In this document: positions 1-5,312 of the stretch, piece by piece
How positions within the stretch are numbered: the first letter of the stretch is position 1
Layout: every line of letters begins with the position of its first letter
Source of the DNA: an uncultured Lachnospiraceae bacterium
GTDB taxonomy: Bacteria > Bacillota > Clostridia > Lachnospirales > Lachnospiraceae
Assembly: GCA_946566415.1 (NCBI GenBank)
Contig: CAMNWW010000172.1
Coordinates: forward strand, 1-5,313
Direction of reading: 5' to 3'
DNA length: 5,313 nucleotides
Notes under the pieces: generated by a model
Databases searched by the model: none
Told to the model about the DNA's origin: nothing
Seen by the model: the letters and a program-made list of their open reading frames with translations, nothing else
Made by a program: the position numbers and the translations under genes

Positions 1-11
1 CTGAAACATTT

Positions 12-632
12 TTATTTTTGTATTTCTTCCAAAAGAGTCCTTGCCTTTCCTTTGATCCTCTGCAGGGCGTTATCTACCGCCTTCGGACTTTTGTCCATCA
101 GTTCCGCGATCGTCAGATAATCCATTCCCAGGAGATGGAGACGGAGCACTCTGTTTTCCAGTTTACTCAGCCTGTTCTGCAGCTCTCCCTCAAACAGGTT
201 CGCATGTTCTGTACTAAGCAGCATTTCCTCCGGGTTACTGCCCGCTCCTGCCTCGATCGTCTCGGCCAGGGGCCTGTTCCCGTCTTTTTGTTCCCCTTCC
301 CCGGGCGCATATAAGGACACATAAGAATTCAAGGGAATATGTTTCTTCCTGCGGGATGCTTTGATTGCGCTGTACATCTGTCTGGAAATGCAGAGCTTTG
401 CAAAGCTGGAAAAAGACGCTCCCGCCTTTGCGTCATAATCCTCCACCGCCTTAAAAAGTCCGATCATTCCTTCCTGGATCAAATCATCGTTTTCGCCGCC
501 CCAAAGATACATTGCCTTCGCCTTCTGCCGTACGATCCCTTTATATTTCTCCATGAGGTAATCCATGATCTGCTTCTCACCGGCACGCAGCTTTTCGATC
601 AAAGCCTCGTCCGTCATTGTTTCATAGTTCAC
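12..632 (-). CDS. sigH: RNA polymerase sigma-H factor
   Basis: This is an alternative sigma factor of the sigma-70 family. In Bacillus and Clostridia, SigH directs core RNA polymerase to transition-state, early sporulation or competence promoters. The 206-residue product is close to the usual length of about 210-218. Region 2 spans about residues 20-100, with the core-binding and -10 recognition stretch around DDLIQEGMIGLFKAV (49-63) and the characteristic SRQMYSAIKASRRKKHIPLN segment (83-102). A variable linker follows (about 103-150). Region 4 with its helix-turn-helix lies at about 153-200 (YLTIAELMDKSPKAVDNALQR). The identity rests on the HIPLNSYVSL and NPEEM motifs and the gene order. 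The start is GTG at 632-630, overlapping the rlmB stop as GTGA and preceded by AGAGGA at good spacing. An internal ATG at 617-615 lacks a comparable ribosome site. TAA is at 14-12. Only 11 nt follow, so the downstream neighbour and any terminator are not visible. Confidence 0.95.
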   Translation of the reverse strand: MNYETMTDEALIEKLRAGEKQIMDYLMEKYKGIVRQKAKAMYLWGGENDDLIQEGMIGLFKAVEDYDAKAGASFSSFAKLCISRQMYSAIKASRRKKHIPLNSYVSLYAPGEGEQKDGNRPLAETIEAGAGSNPEEMLLSTEHANLFEGELQNRLSKLENRVLRLHLLGMDYLTIAELMDKSPKAVDNALQRIKGKARTLLEEIQK

Positions 633-1396
633 TTTTGCATCCTCTGCCTTACGATCTCATAAGCAAGAATACCTGACGCTACAGAGGCGTTCAGGGAACC
701 GATCTCCCCCTTCATGGGGATTGACGCCGTCATGTCGCAGGCTTCCTTTACCAGCCTTCCCACACCTTCTCCTTCATTTCCGATCACAAGACCAATGGGT
801 CCTTTCATGTCCAAGCGGTACATCACGTCGCCGCCCATGTCCGCGCAGATGAACCATAGCCCTTTCTTCTTCAATTCCTCTATCGTCCTGACCAGATTGG
901 TTACTTTTGCAACCGGGGTATAGTTCAACGCGCCTGCGGACGTCCTCGCCACCACTGCCGTCAAGGATGCCGCGCGTCTTTTCGGAATAATCACGCCGTG
1001 CGCGCCCGCAAGGTTCGCGGTACGTATGATCGCCCCCAGATTATGCGGGTCTTCAATATTGTCCAGAAGGATCAAAAAAGGATCCTCGCCTTTCTTTTTT
1101 GCCAGTTCCAGCATATCCTCCACCTGCGCATACTCATATGCCGCGGCAAATGCAACGACCCCCTGATGCTTTCCCGTCTCTGAGAGCTGCGTCAGGCGTT
1201 CTTTTGTCACAAAACTGACGATTGTATCATGTTTCTTTGCCTCCCGCAGGATACTCCTAACCGGTCCGTCCTGACACCCGTCTAAAACATACAGTCTGTC
1301 GATCGGTCTTCCGCAGCGAAACGCCTCAAGGACAGCGTTCCTTCCTTCAACGACCTGATTTTCAGCTCCCTTTTCCTCCAACATCTCTTTCTCCAT
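629..1396 (-). CDS. rlmB: 23S rRNA (guanosine(2251)-2'-O)-methyltransferase
   Basis: This SpoU/TrmH-family (SPOUT) enzyme transfers a methyl group from S-adenosylmethionine to the 2'-O of G2251 in the peptidyl-transferase P-loop of 23S rRNA. Of 255 residues, the N-terminal substrate-binding domain covers about 12-90 (VVEGRNAVLEA at 15-25, HQGV at 77-80). The C-terminal knotted methyltransferase domain covers about 105-255. The three SpoU motifs are intact: motif 1 NIEDPHNLGAIIRTA (113-127, with N119 and R125), motif 2 GLVIGNEGEGV (202-212), and motif 3 IPMKGEIGSLNASVA (226-240, with N236). I chose ATG at 1396-1394, which shares one base with the mrnC stop (TGATG). A TTG directly before it and an ATG four codons later are alternatives; GGAG before the later ATG is also a plausible ribosome site. 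The gene overlaps sigH by 4 nt. Close relatives include the tRNA methyltransferase TrmH, but length, domain layout and position favour RlmB. Confidence 0.93.
   Translation of the reverse strand: MEKEMLEEKGAENQVVEGRNAVLEAFRCGRPIDRLYVLDGCQDGPVRSILREAKKHDTIVSFVTKERLTQLSETGKHQGVVAFAAAYEYAQVEDMLELAKKKGEDPFLILLDNIEDPHNLGAIIRTANLAGAHGVIIPKRRAASLTAVVARTSAGALNYTPVAKVTNLVRTIEELKKKGLWFICADMGGDVMYRLDMKGPIGLVIGNEGEGVGRLVKEACDMTASIPMKGEIGSLNASVASGILAYEIVRQRMQK
640..645 (-). promoter_or_regulatory. Ribosome binding site for sigH
   Basis: AGAGGA on the minus strand lies 7 nt before the GTG start, inside the 3' end of rlmB. It supports the GTG over the later in-frame ATG and means sigH translation probably depends on ribosomes finishing rlmB. 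Confidence 0.65.
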
Positions 1397-1887
1397 CAAA
1401 CTTCCTTCCCCTCATTCAAATGCTCCAAACCAATCCGAATCAGCTCCAAAAGCCGTTTTTCTTCGTTTTTTAAAAAGAGCCATCCTATCAGAGCCTCAAA
1501 TCCCGTCGCTCTCCGATAATCTGTCAGGGATTGGTTTTTGGCAGGAGAGACCATTTTCGTATTTCTCCCCCTCCGGTAAATCGTATGTTCCTCTTCTGTC
1601 AAAAGCGGCTGCAATGCGCGCATCATCTCTGACTGGGCGGATGCCTTCACGATACTGCTTGTTTCTTCGTGCAGTTTTCTCACCGGCCGGTTTCCTCCGC
1701 TGACTACCAAAACCTTAATAATCAGATTGTATATCCCATCGCCGATATATGCCAATGTAAGCGGAGAATAACTCTGGACGTCTATTTCTTTTTCTCCCTT
1801 AAGTTCACGCAGCCATGCCTGCCAGCCAGTCTGTTCTGCAGGACCCGCCGCGTCGCCTTCTATTTCATTTTCTAAATCTTTTTCCAT
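1396..1887 (-). CDS. mrnC: Mini-ribonuclease III (Mini-III)
   Basis: Mini-III is a dimeric RNase III-type endonuclease with a catalytic domain but no double-stranded-RNA-binding domain. In Bacillus it cleaves the duplex of the 23S rRNA precursor to form mature ends. The signature segments are present: SPLTLAYIGDGIY (41-53) with putative metal-binding D50, RRGRNTK (105-111), and the YRRATGFEALIGWLFL block (124-139) with E131. The C-terminus lacks an RNA-binding domain, as expected. The 163-residue protein is about 20 residues longer than the Bacillus form because of an acidic N-terminal extension (about residues 1-35). An Asn (N54) sits where the Bacillus protein has Glu shortly after the catalytic Asp. 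ATG at 1887-1885 is preceded by AAGGGG at short spacing. The gene starts 16 nt inside the end of cysS in another frame and ends sharing one base with the rlmB start. Confidence 0.9.
   Translation of the reverse strand: MEKDLENEIEGDAAGPAEQTGWQAWLRELKGEKEIDVQSYSPLTLAYIGDGIYNLIIKVLVVSGGNRPVRKLHEETSSIVKASAQSEMMRALQPLLTEEEHTIYRRGRNTKMVSPAKNQSLTDYRRATGFEALIGWLFLKNEEKRLLELIRIGLEHLNEGKEV
1401..1407 (-). promoter_or_regulatory. Ribosome binding site for rlmB
   Basis: AAGGAAG on the minus strand sits 4 nt before the ATG at 1396, within the last codons of mrnC. It supports the TGATG-coupled start rather than the TTG codon directly upstream. Confidence 0.55.
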
Positions 1888-3278
1888 TGTACCCCTTCTC
1901 TGGTATCCTTTAGGGCAATCCCCTTCGCCAGCAGCTCGTCTCTGATCGCGTCGGCCCTTGCAAAATCCTTGGCTTTCCTCGCCGCCTGGCGTTCTTCGAT
2001 CAGTTTCTCGATATCCGCATCCAGAACTTCCTCCCTGCGGTCTACGATCAGGCCAAGCACATCGCTCAATTTCACAATCAATTTCGCAAGCCCTTGAAGG
2101 TATTCCCTGGAGCGCCCGCCTTCAGCCGTTGTATTCGTGTATTTGACTAGGTCGAACACTGCGGCGATCGCGTCTGCCGTATTAAAATCGTCGTCCATAG
2201 CATCCTCGAATGCTTTGACATACTCTTCAGTTTTCGCAAAGATCGTTTTCTCTTCCTCTGTCATCATCTCTGTTTTCGCCGCGCCTGCCAGATACTTCAA
2301 ATGTTCGACGGCGTTAACAATTCTCTCCAGCCCGTTTTTTGATGCTTCCATCAGATCGGCGCTGAAATTTAAAGGGCTGCGGTAATGGGCGCTCAGCATA
2401 AAAAACCGCAGGATCTGCAGGTCATATTGTTCGCTGATTTCCCGCACTGTGCGGAAATTCCCCAGGGATTTTGACATTTTATGGTTATCAATATTTAAAA
2501 ATGCATTATGCATCCAATACTTTGCAAATTCTTTTCCGTTTGCCGCCTCGCTCTGGGCGATCTCATTTTCATGGTGGGGAAATACCAGATCCTCTCCGCC
2601 TGCATGGATGTCGATCTGCTCTCCCAGATACTTCCTGGACATCACAGAGCACTCAATATGCCAGCCCGGGCGGCCGTCGCTCCACGGGGACTCCCATGCC
2701 GGCTCTCCCTCCTTTTTCGGTTTCCACAGCACAAAATCCAGAGGATCCTCCTTCTCGTCCTCACCTGTTACAAGGAGCGACCTTCCGCCCGACCTTAAAT
2801 CGTCGAGATTCTTATGCGATAATTTCCCGTATTCTTTGAACCGCCGCGTCCGGAAATATACAGTCCCATTCTTTTCGTAAGCGTATCCCTTTTCTATCAA
2901 ATCGGAGATCATCTCGATCATTCCGCAGATCTCCTCTGTAGCAAGCGGATGCGTTGTGGCAGGCTTCACATTCATCCCTGCCATATCCTTTTTACATTCC
3001 GCGATATATCTCTGTGATATCTCTTGGGCTGAAACCCCTTCTTCGATCGCTTTATTAATGATCTTATCGTCTACATCCGTAAAATTAGAAACAAAGTTTA
3101 CATCATAGCCTTTATATTCAAAATAGCGGCGCACTGTATCAAACACGATCATCGGCCTTGCATTTCCAATATGGATAAAATTATAAACCGTAGGCCCACA
3201 GACATACATCTTGACCTTTCCCTCTTCCAATGGGATAAAATCATCTTTTCTCCTTGTTAGTGTGTTAAAAATTTTCAT
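1872..3278 (-). CDS. cysS: Cysteinyl-tRNA synthetase
   Basis: This cytoplasmic class I aminoacyl-tRNA synthetase charges tRNA-Cys with cysteine using ATP. The 468-residue length is typical. The Rossmann catalytic domain carries the HIGH-type signature HIGN (36-39) after YVCGPTVYN, and KMSKS at 267-271. Zinc ligands that select cysteine by its thiol are visible as C27, C210 (HIECS), H235 and E239 (FPHHENE). The DALR/helical anticodon-binding region occupies about 345-450, ending in the usual ARKAKDFARADAIRDEL stretch. The start is ATG at 3278-3276 with a strong but close GGAGGT (3287-3282). The gene follows the acetyltransferase after a 52-nt gap that contains a palindromic repeat but no T-box leader, although cysS genes of Firmicutes often have one. 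The 3' end overlaps mrnC by 16 nt. No missing residues or frameshifts are seen. Confidence 0.98.
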   Translation of the reverse strand: MKIFNTLTRRKDDFIPLEEGKVKMYVCGPTVYNFIHIGNARPMIVFDTVRRYFEYKGYDVNFVSNFTDVDDKIINKAIEEGVSAQEISQRYIAECKKDMAGMNVKPATTHPLATEEICGMIEMISDLIEKGYAYEKNGTVYFRTRRFKEYGKLSHKNLDDLRSGGRSLLVTGEDEKEDPLDFVLWKPKKEGEPAWESPWSDGRPGWHIECSVMSRKYLGEQIDIHAGGEDLVFPHHENEIAQSEAANGKEFAKYWMHNAFLNIDNHKMSKSLGNFRTVREISEQYDLQILRFFMLSAHYRSPLNFSADLMEASKNGLERIVNAVEHLKYLAGAAKTEMMTEEEKTIFAKTEEYVKAFEDAMDDDFNTADAIAAVFDLVKYTNTTAEGGRSREYLQGLAKLIVKLSDVLGLIVDRREEVLDADIEKLIEERQAARKAKDFARADAIRDELLAKGIALKDTREGVQWKKI

Positions 3279-3291
3279 GTTACCTCCAATC

Positions 3292-3318
3292 CATCGCCGT
3301 CAGGCGATTCTAATCAGG
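3292..3318 (-). repeat. Palindromic repeat copy A, upstream of cysS
   Basis: This 27-nt element matches 4473-4499 at 23 of 27 positions in the same orientation. Its core, 3293-3308, is a 6-bp perfect inverted repeat (ATCGCC / GGCGAT) with a 4-nt loop, TGAC on the minus strand. It ends 14 nt before the cysS ATG, so the RNA hairpin would sit just 5' of the GGAGGT ribosome site. There is no T-run after the stem, so it does not look like an intrinsic terminator. It could be a dispersed repeat or a translation or stability element; which one is not decidable here. Confidence 0.7.
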
Positions 3319-3330
3319 CCGCTAGGGATT

Positions 3331-4455
3331 CTATACGACCTCATTCAGGAATACCCTGTCCAGCGGCACCAATTTCCCAATCTGCTCCTTAAATTCTGCT
3401 GAGAACATCTCCTGTTCTTCTTCCTCCACTTTTTCAATCGGTTTATATCCGAACAAGATCGTCGTCAGGGCAGATATACTGATCTTCTGCACATTTTCAT
3501 GCTTTCCTTTCACCAGCGGGCGGGTACGCGCCACAAGATGTTCCTGATTCCCGCGTATCTGGAAAATTTTATTATTTTCCCGTATCACAGGATCCACCAG
3601 CTCAAATTGAAAATCTGTCTCCCCTGTACATACCATACAAGACATCAAGGACTCTACATGCAAAAGCCTCGCCATAATGGTCGGTTTTTTCTTTTCCTTT
3701 TTGTGAAGGAGCAGCCCTCCGTCCTTAAATATGTTTTCATATCCTGGCATTATCAGAGGCTCTCTGACAGAAAAACCGTCCAGCTCATCATAGAGAACAG
3801 CCCCTCTGATCTCCCCGCCCTCTTCTGCAAGCAGGATCCCCCCTTTTTGGCTGAACTGTTCGGTCAGCATTGTCTCGTAATAGATCCAGTCACGCTTCAC
3901 ATAAACCTGATACTGATCCTTTAGAATACTCTGGGCAAATCTGGCGATCCGCCTGCAGTCTGCCTGTACGGCGCACCGAAGCTGCACCTTCTGTCCGGTC
4001 AGGCGGGACGTCAGCTCTTTTGCGGAAACATCCCTTCCATCCGGCGCGGAAGCTTCCCATTGTTCCGCATCATAGATAAATCGAAAATGATGGGGGTAGT
4101 ATATTTTGTCGCTCGCGGGCATCAAAAAAGCAAAAGGAATCTTCTGCACATACATATCCCTTATCGACTTCCGGAGAAGTTCACGCATATATCCCTGCTT
4201 CCGATACAGAATATCCGTAGCGACAGCCACGATATAACGGCTTCCCTCTTCCTTCTCCCTAATCTGCATCACATACGGATTCAGGTGAAGCATGGAGTGA
4301 ATCTCGCCGTCCTTCTCAATAACATAGATTTCATTATCATCCGTCTTATTTGTATAATAATAATTCAGGAATTCCTGTGTATCATCGTCGAACACCCGCT
4401 CCCACAATGGACGCGTTAAACCGTGTTCACTTCCTTTCAATTTCCTAAGTATCAT
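3331..4455 (-). CDS. GNAT-family N-acetyltransferase with SCP2-like C-terminal domain (Eis-type architecture)
   Basis: This 374-residue protein probably transfers acetyl from acetyl-CoA to an amine; the substrate is unknown. Residues about 1-130 form a GNAT domain. The acetyl-CoA-binding motif A is recognisable as VAVATDILYRKQGYMRELL (76-94), a degenerate R/Q-x-x-G-x-G. The segment PASDKIYYPHHFRF (113-126) aligns roughly with the catalytic-tyrosine region of Eis, making Y119 or Y120 candidates. A second GNAT-like region (about 155-235) and a C-terminal part resembling a sterol-carrier-protein-like fold (about 260-374, ending FLNEVV) give the Eis family layout. In Eis the terminal carboxylate helps catalysis. 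Eis acetylates aminoglycosides and proteins, but nothing here shows that activity. The start ATG 4455-4453 is preceded by GAGGT. It is absent from the Bacillus version of this operon and is bracketed by two copies of one short repeat. Confidence 0.75.
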   Translation of the reverse strand: MILRKLKGSEHGLTRPLWERVFDDDTQEFLNYYYTNKTDDNEIYVIEKDGEIHSMLHLNPYVMQIREKEEGSRYIVAVATDILYRKQGYMRELLRKSIRDMYVQKIPFAFLMPASDKIYYPHHFRFIYDAEQWEASAPDGRDVSAKELTSRLTGQKVQLRCAVQADCRRIARFAQSILKDQYQVYVKRDWIYYETMLTEQFSQKGGILLAEEGGEIRGAVLYDELDGFSVREPLIMPGYENIFKDGGLLLHKKEKKKPTIMARLLHVESLMSCMVCTGETDFQFELVDPVIRENNKIFQIRGNQEHLVARTRPLVKGKHENVQKISISALTTILFGYKPIEKVEEEEQEMFSAEFKEQIGKLVPLDRVFLNEVV

Positions 4456-4472
4456 GGTTACCTCTTTCTTTT

Positions 4473-4499
4473 CATCGCCGACAGGCGATTTAATTCAGG
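4473..4499 (-). repeat. Palindromic repeat copy B, upstream of the acetyltransferase gene
   Basis: Second copy of the 27-nt element at 3292-3318, in direct orientation and 1181 bp away. The core inverted repeat 4474-4489 has the same 6-bp arms (ATCGCC / GGCGAT) with loop TGTC on the minus strand. It ends 18 nt before the acetyltransferase ATG. The differences between copies fall in the loop (one base) and in the A/T-rich segment (three bases), leaving the stem unchanged. Confidence 0.7.
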
Positions 4500-4514
4500 G
4501 AGCCTGAAATCGCC
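4484..4514 (-). other. Intercistronic stem-loop directly after ispF
   Basis: The minus strand begins this structure one base after the ispF TAA. GGCGAT (4514-4509) pairs with ATCGCC (4489-4484), and TTCAGG (4508-4503) pairs with CCTGAA (4499-4494). The loop is CTC and a TTAA bulge lies on the 3' arm, giving up to 12 base pairs. The 3' arm is the same ATCGCC that forms the repeat B hairpin with the following GGCGAT, so the two hairpins exclude each other. No U-run follows, so it is not a standard terminator. Possible roles are mRNA 3'-end protection of ispF or control of the downstream gene; both are inferences. Confidence 0.55.
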
Positions 4515-4515
4515 T

Positions 4516-5076
4516 TTAGATTTCTCTCTTTCCCGAACGACACCCTTGACATCCGGCACATCTGCCGTCGGCGTACGGCGTTACATCTATGCTTCCAAAA
4601 TTCGTCAATTTTTCAACTGTGCATACTGCATGGGCGGATATCCCCTCTCCGCTTCCAGTAAAGCCAAGCCCCTCCTCTGTAGTCGCCTTAACATTCACCT
4701 GATCTTTCCTGATTCCAAGAACTACCGCAATATTGTTTTCCATCTCTTCAATATATGGACGCATCTTCGGGCGCTGGGCTATAATTGTGGCGTCGACATT
4801 TTCCACAATATATCCATTATCTTCCAGAAGTTCTGCCACCTGTGCCAGAAGCTTTACGCTGGCAATATCTTTAAATATAGGATCCGTATCCGGAAAATGC
4901 ATTCCGATATCCCCTAACGCAGCCGCCCCCAAAAGGGCGTCCATCACCGCATGAAGAAGTACATCCGCATCTGAATGTCCCAAAAGCCCCTTCTCATACG
5001 GAATCTTCACACCGCCTAGGACCAGTTTTCTTCCCTCGGTCAACCGATGTACATCATATCCCATTCCAACTCGCAT
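4516..5076 (-). CDS. ispF: 2-C-methyl-D-erythritol 2,4-cyclodiphosphate synthase
   Basis: IspF catalyses the MEP-pathway step that cyclises 4-diphosphocytidyl-2-C-methyl-D-erythritol 2-phosphate to MEcPP with release of CMP, on the way to isoprenoids. The family hallmarks are intact. Metal ligands D8, H10 (GYDVH) and H42 are present, as is the HSDADVLLHAVMDALLGA block (34-51). The cytidine-contact AQRPKM lies at 100-105, and TTEEGLGFTGSGEGI at 132-146. The family normally ends near residue 157-160, but this protein has 186 residues with a tail of about 30 residues containing C173, C176 and C179 spaced as CxxCxxC. Two ATG codons are adjacent (5079-5077 and 5076-5074). I chose the second because it gives the standard MRVGMGYDVH start and better spacing from GGGGGAG. 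The upstream gene ends 20 nt before this start, suggesting co-transcription; the acetyltransferase gene follows after 60 nt. ispD is not in the window. Confidence 0.95.
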   Translation of the reverse strand: MRVGMGYDVHRLTEGRKLVLGGVKIPYEKGLLGHSDADVLLHAVMDALLGAAALGDIGMHFPDTDPIFKDIASVKLLAQVAELLEDNGYIVENVDATIIAQRPKMRPYIEEMENNIAVVLGIRKDQVNVKATTEEGLGFTGSGEGISAHAVCTVEKLTNFGSIDVTPYADGRCAGCQGCRSGKREI

Positions 5077-5079
5077 CAT

Positions 5080-5088
5080 CTCTCCCCC
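5080..5088 (-). promoter_or_regulatory. Ribosome binding site for ispF
   Basis: GGGGGAGAG on the minus strand abuts the first of two consecutive ATG codons. GGAG would be only 2 nt from the first ATG but 5 nt from the second, which supports starting at 5076. Confidence 0.55.
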
Positions 5089-5096
5089 TTTGCCTT

Positions 5097-5312
5097 CTAT
5101 CCTCTCTCATCCGGTTCTTCCCCGCCCGGTCCATCCGTATCATAGTATCCATAACCATCTTCCGCATTTTCATCGGAAGATTCCTCCTTTTCTTGTTTCA
5201 CTGCTTTGATATAGGCCTTGATATTCATAATCATGGTGGCCAGGCCGAAAAGAACAAAGACCGCTCCGGCCGCGACAAACAAGACCGTATTCGCCGGCCG
5301 GTTCGTCAACAC
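5097..5312 (-). CDS. Small single-pass membrane protein with acidic C-terminal tail (possibly 5'-partial)
   Basis: I do not recognise this gene. The visible reading frame has 71 codons from a GTG at the window edge to a TAG at 5099-5097. It shows one hydrophobic segment (about residues 9-30, VLFVAAGAVFVLFGLATMIM). A basic patch follows (KAYIKAVKQEK, 32-42), then a hydrophilic tail rich in Glu, Asp, Gly and Tyr (43-71). By the positive-inside rule, the basic residues after the membrane segment suggest a cytoplasmic tail. The frame reaches the end of the window, so the GTG may not be the true start and the protein may extend upstream with more membrane segments. The stop lies 20 nt before the ispF start, consistent with one operon. 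That it is a real gene is supported by the membrane-plus-charged pattern and tight spacing, not by homology. Confidence 0.55.
   Translation of the reverse strand: MLTNRPANTVLFVAAGAVFVLFGLATMIMNIKAYIKAVKQEKEESSDENAEDGYGYYDTDGPGGEEPDERG

Noticed and set aside
2449..2880. Several overlapping open frames on the plus strand opposite cysS, the longest 143 codons.
   Set aside because: They are antisense to a clearly real, fully intact cysS, have no family-like motifs, and several frames are open at once, as expected from base composition alone.
3293..3308. The hairpin before cysS contains ACGG, which recalls the ACGR loops of the mini-ykkC (guanidine-II) riboswitch.
   Set aside because: ACGG is not in a terminal loop of a proper stem, copy B has a different base there, and the paired two-hairpin layout of that riboswitch is missing.
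3325..3365. Possible promoter on the minus strand: TGGACA and TATAGA near the end of the acetyltransferase gene.
   Set aside because: The spacing is about 21 nt, too long for a normal sigma-A promoter, and the -10 match is only four of six.
3362..3371. TGGTGCCGCT on the minus strand, resembling the T-box core TGGNACCGCG, shortly upstream of cysS.
   Set aside because: It differs at two core positions, encodes part of the acetyltransferase C-terminus (LVPL), and is not followed by a terminator hairpin with a U-run or preceded by a recognisable stem I.
3499..3924. 141-codon open frame on the plus strand opposite the acetyltransferase gene.
   Set aside because: It lies within a coherent minus-strand coding region and has no motif or convincing ribosome site.
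4484..4514. Intrinsic terminator after ispF.
   Set aside because: The stem is strong, but the minus strand continues with GTCGGCGATG rather than a U-run. The plus-strand T-rich side has no upstream gene to terminate.
4423..4917. 164-codon open frame on the plus strand opposite ispF.
   Set aside because: It runs antisense to a well-supported gene, across the hairpin-containing gap, and its translation shows no recognisable domain.
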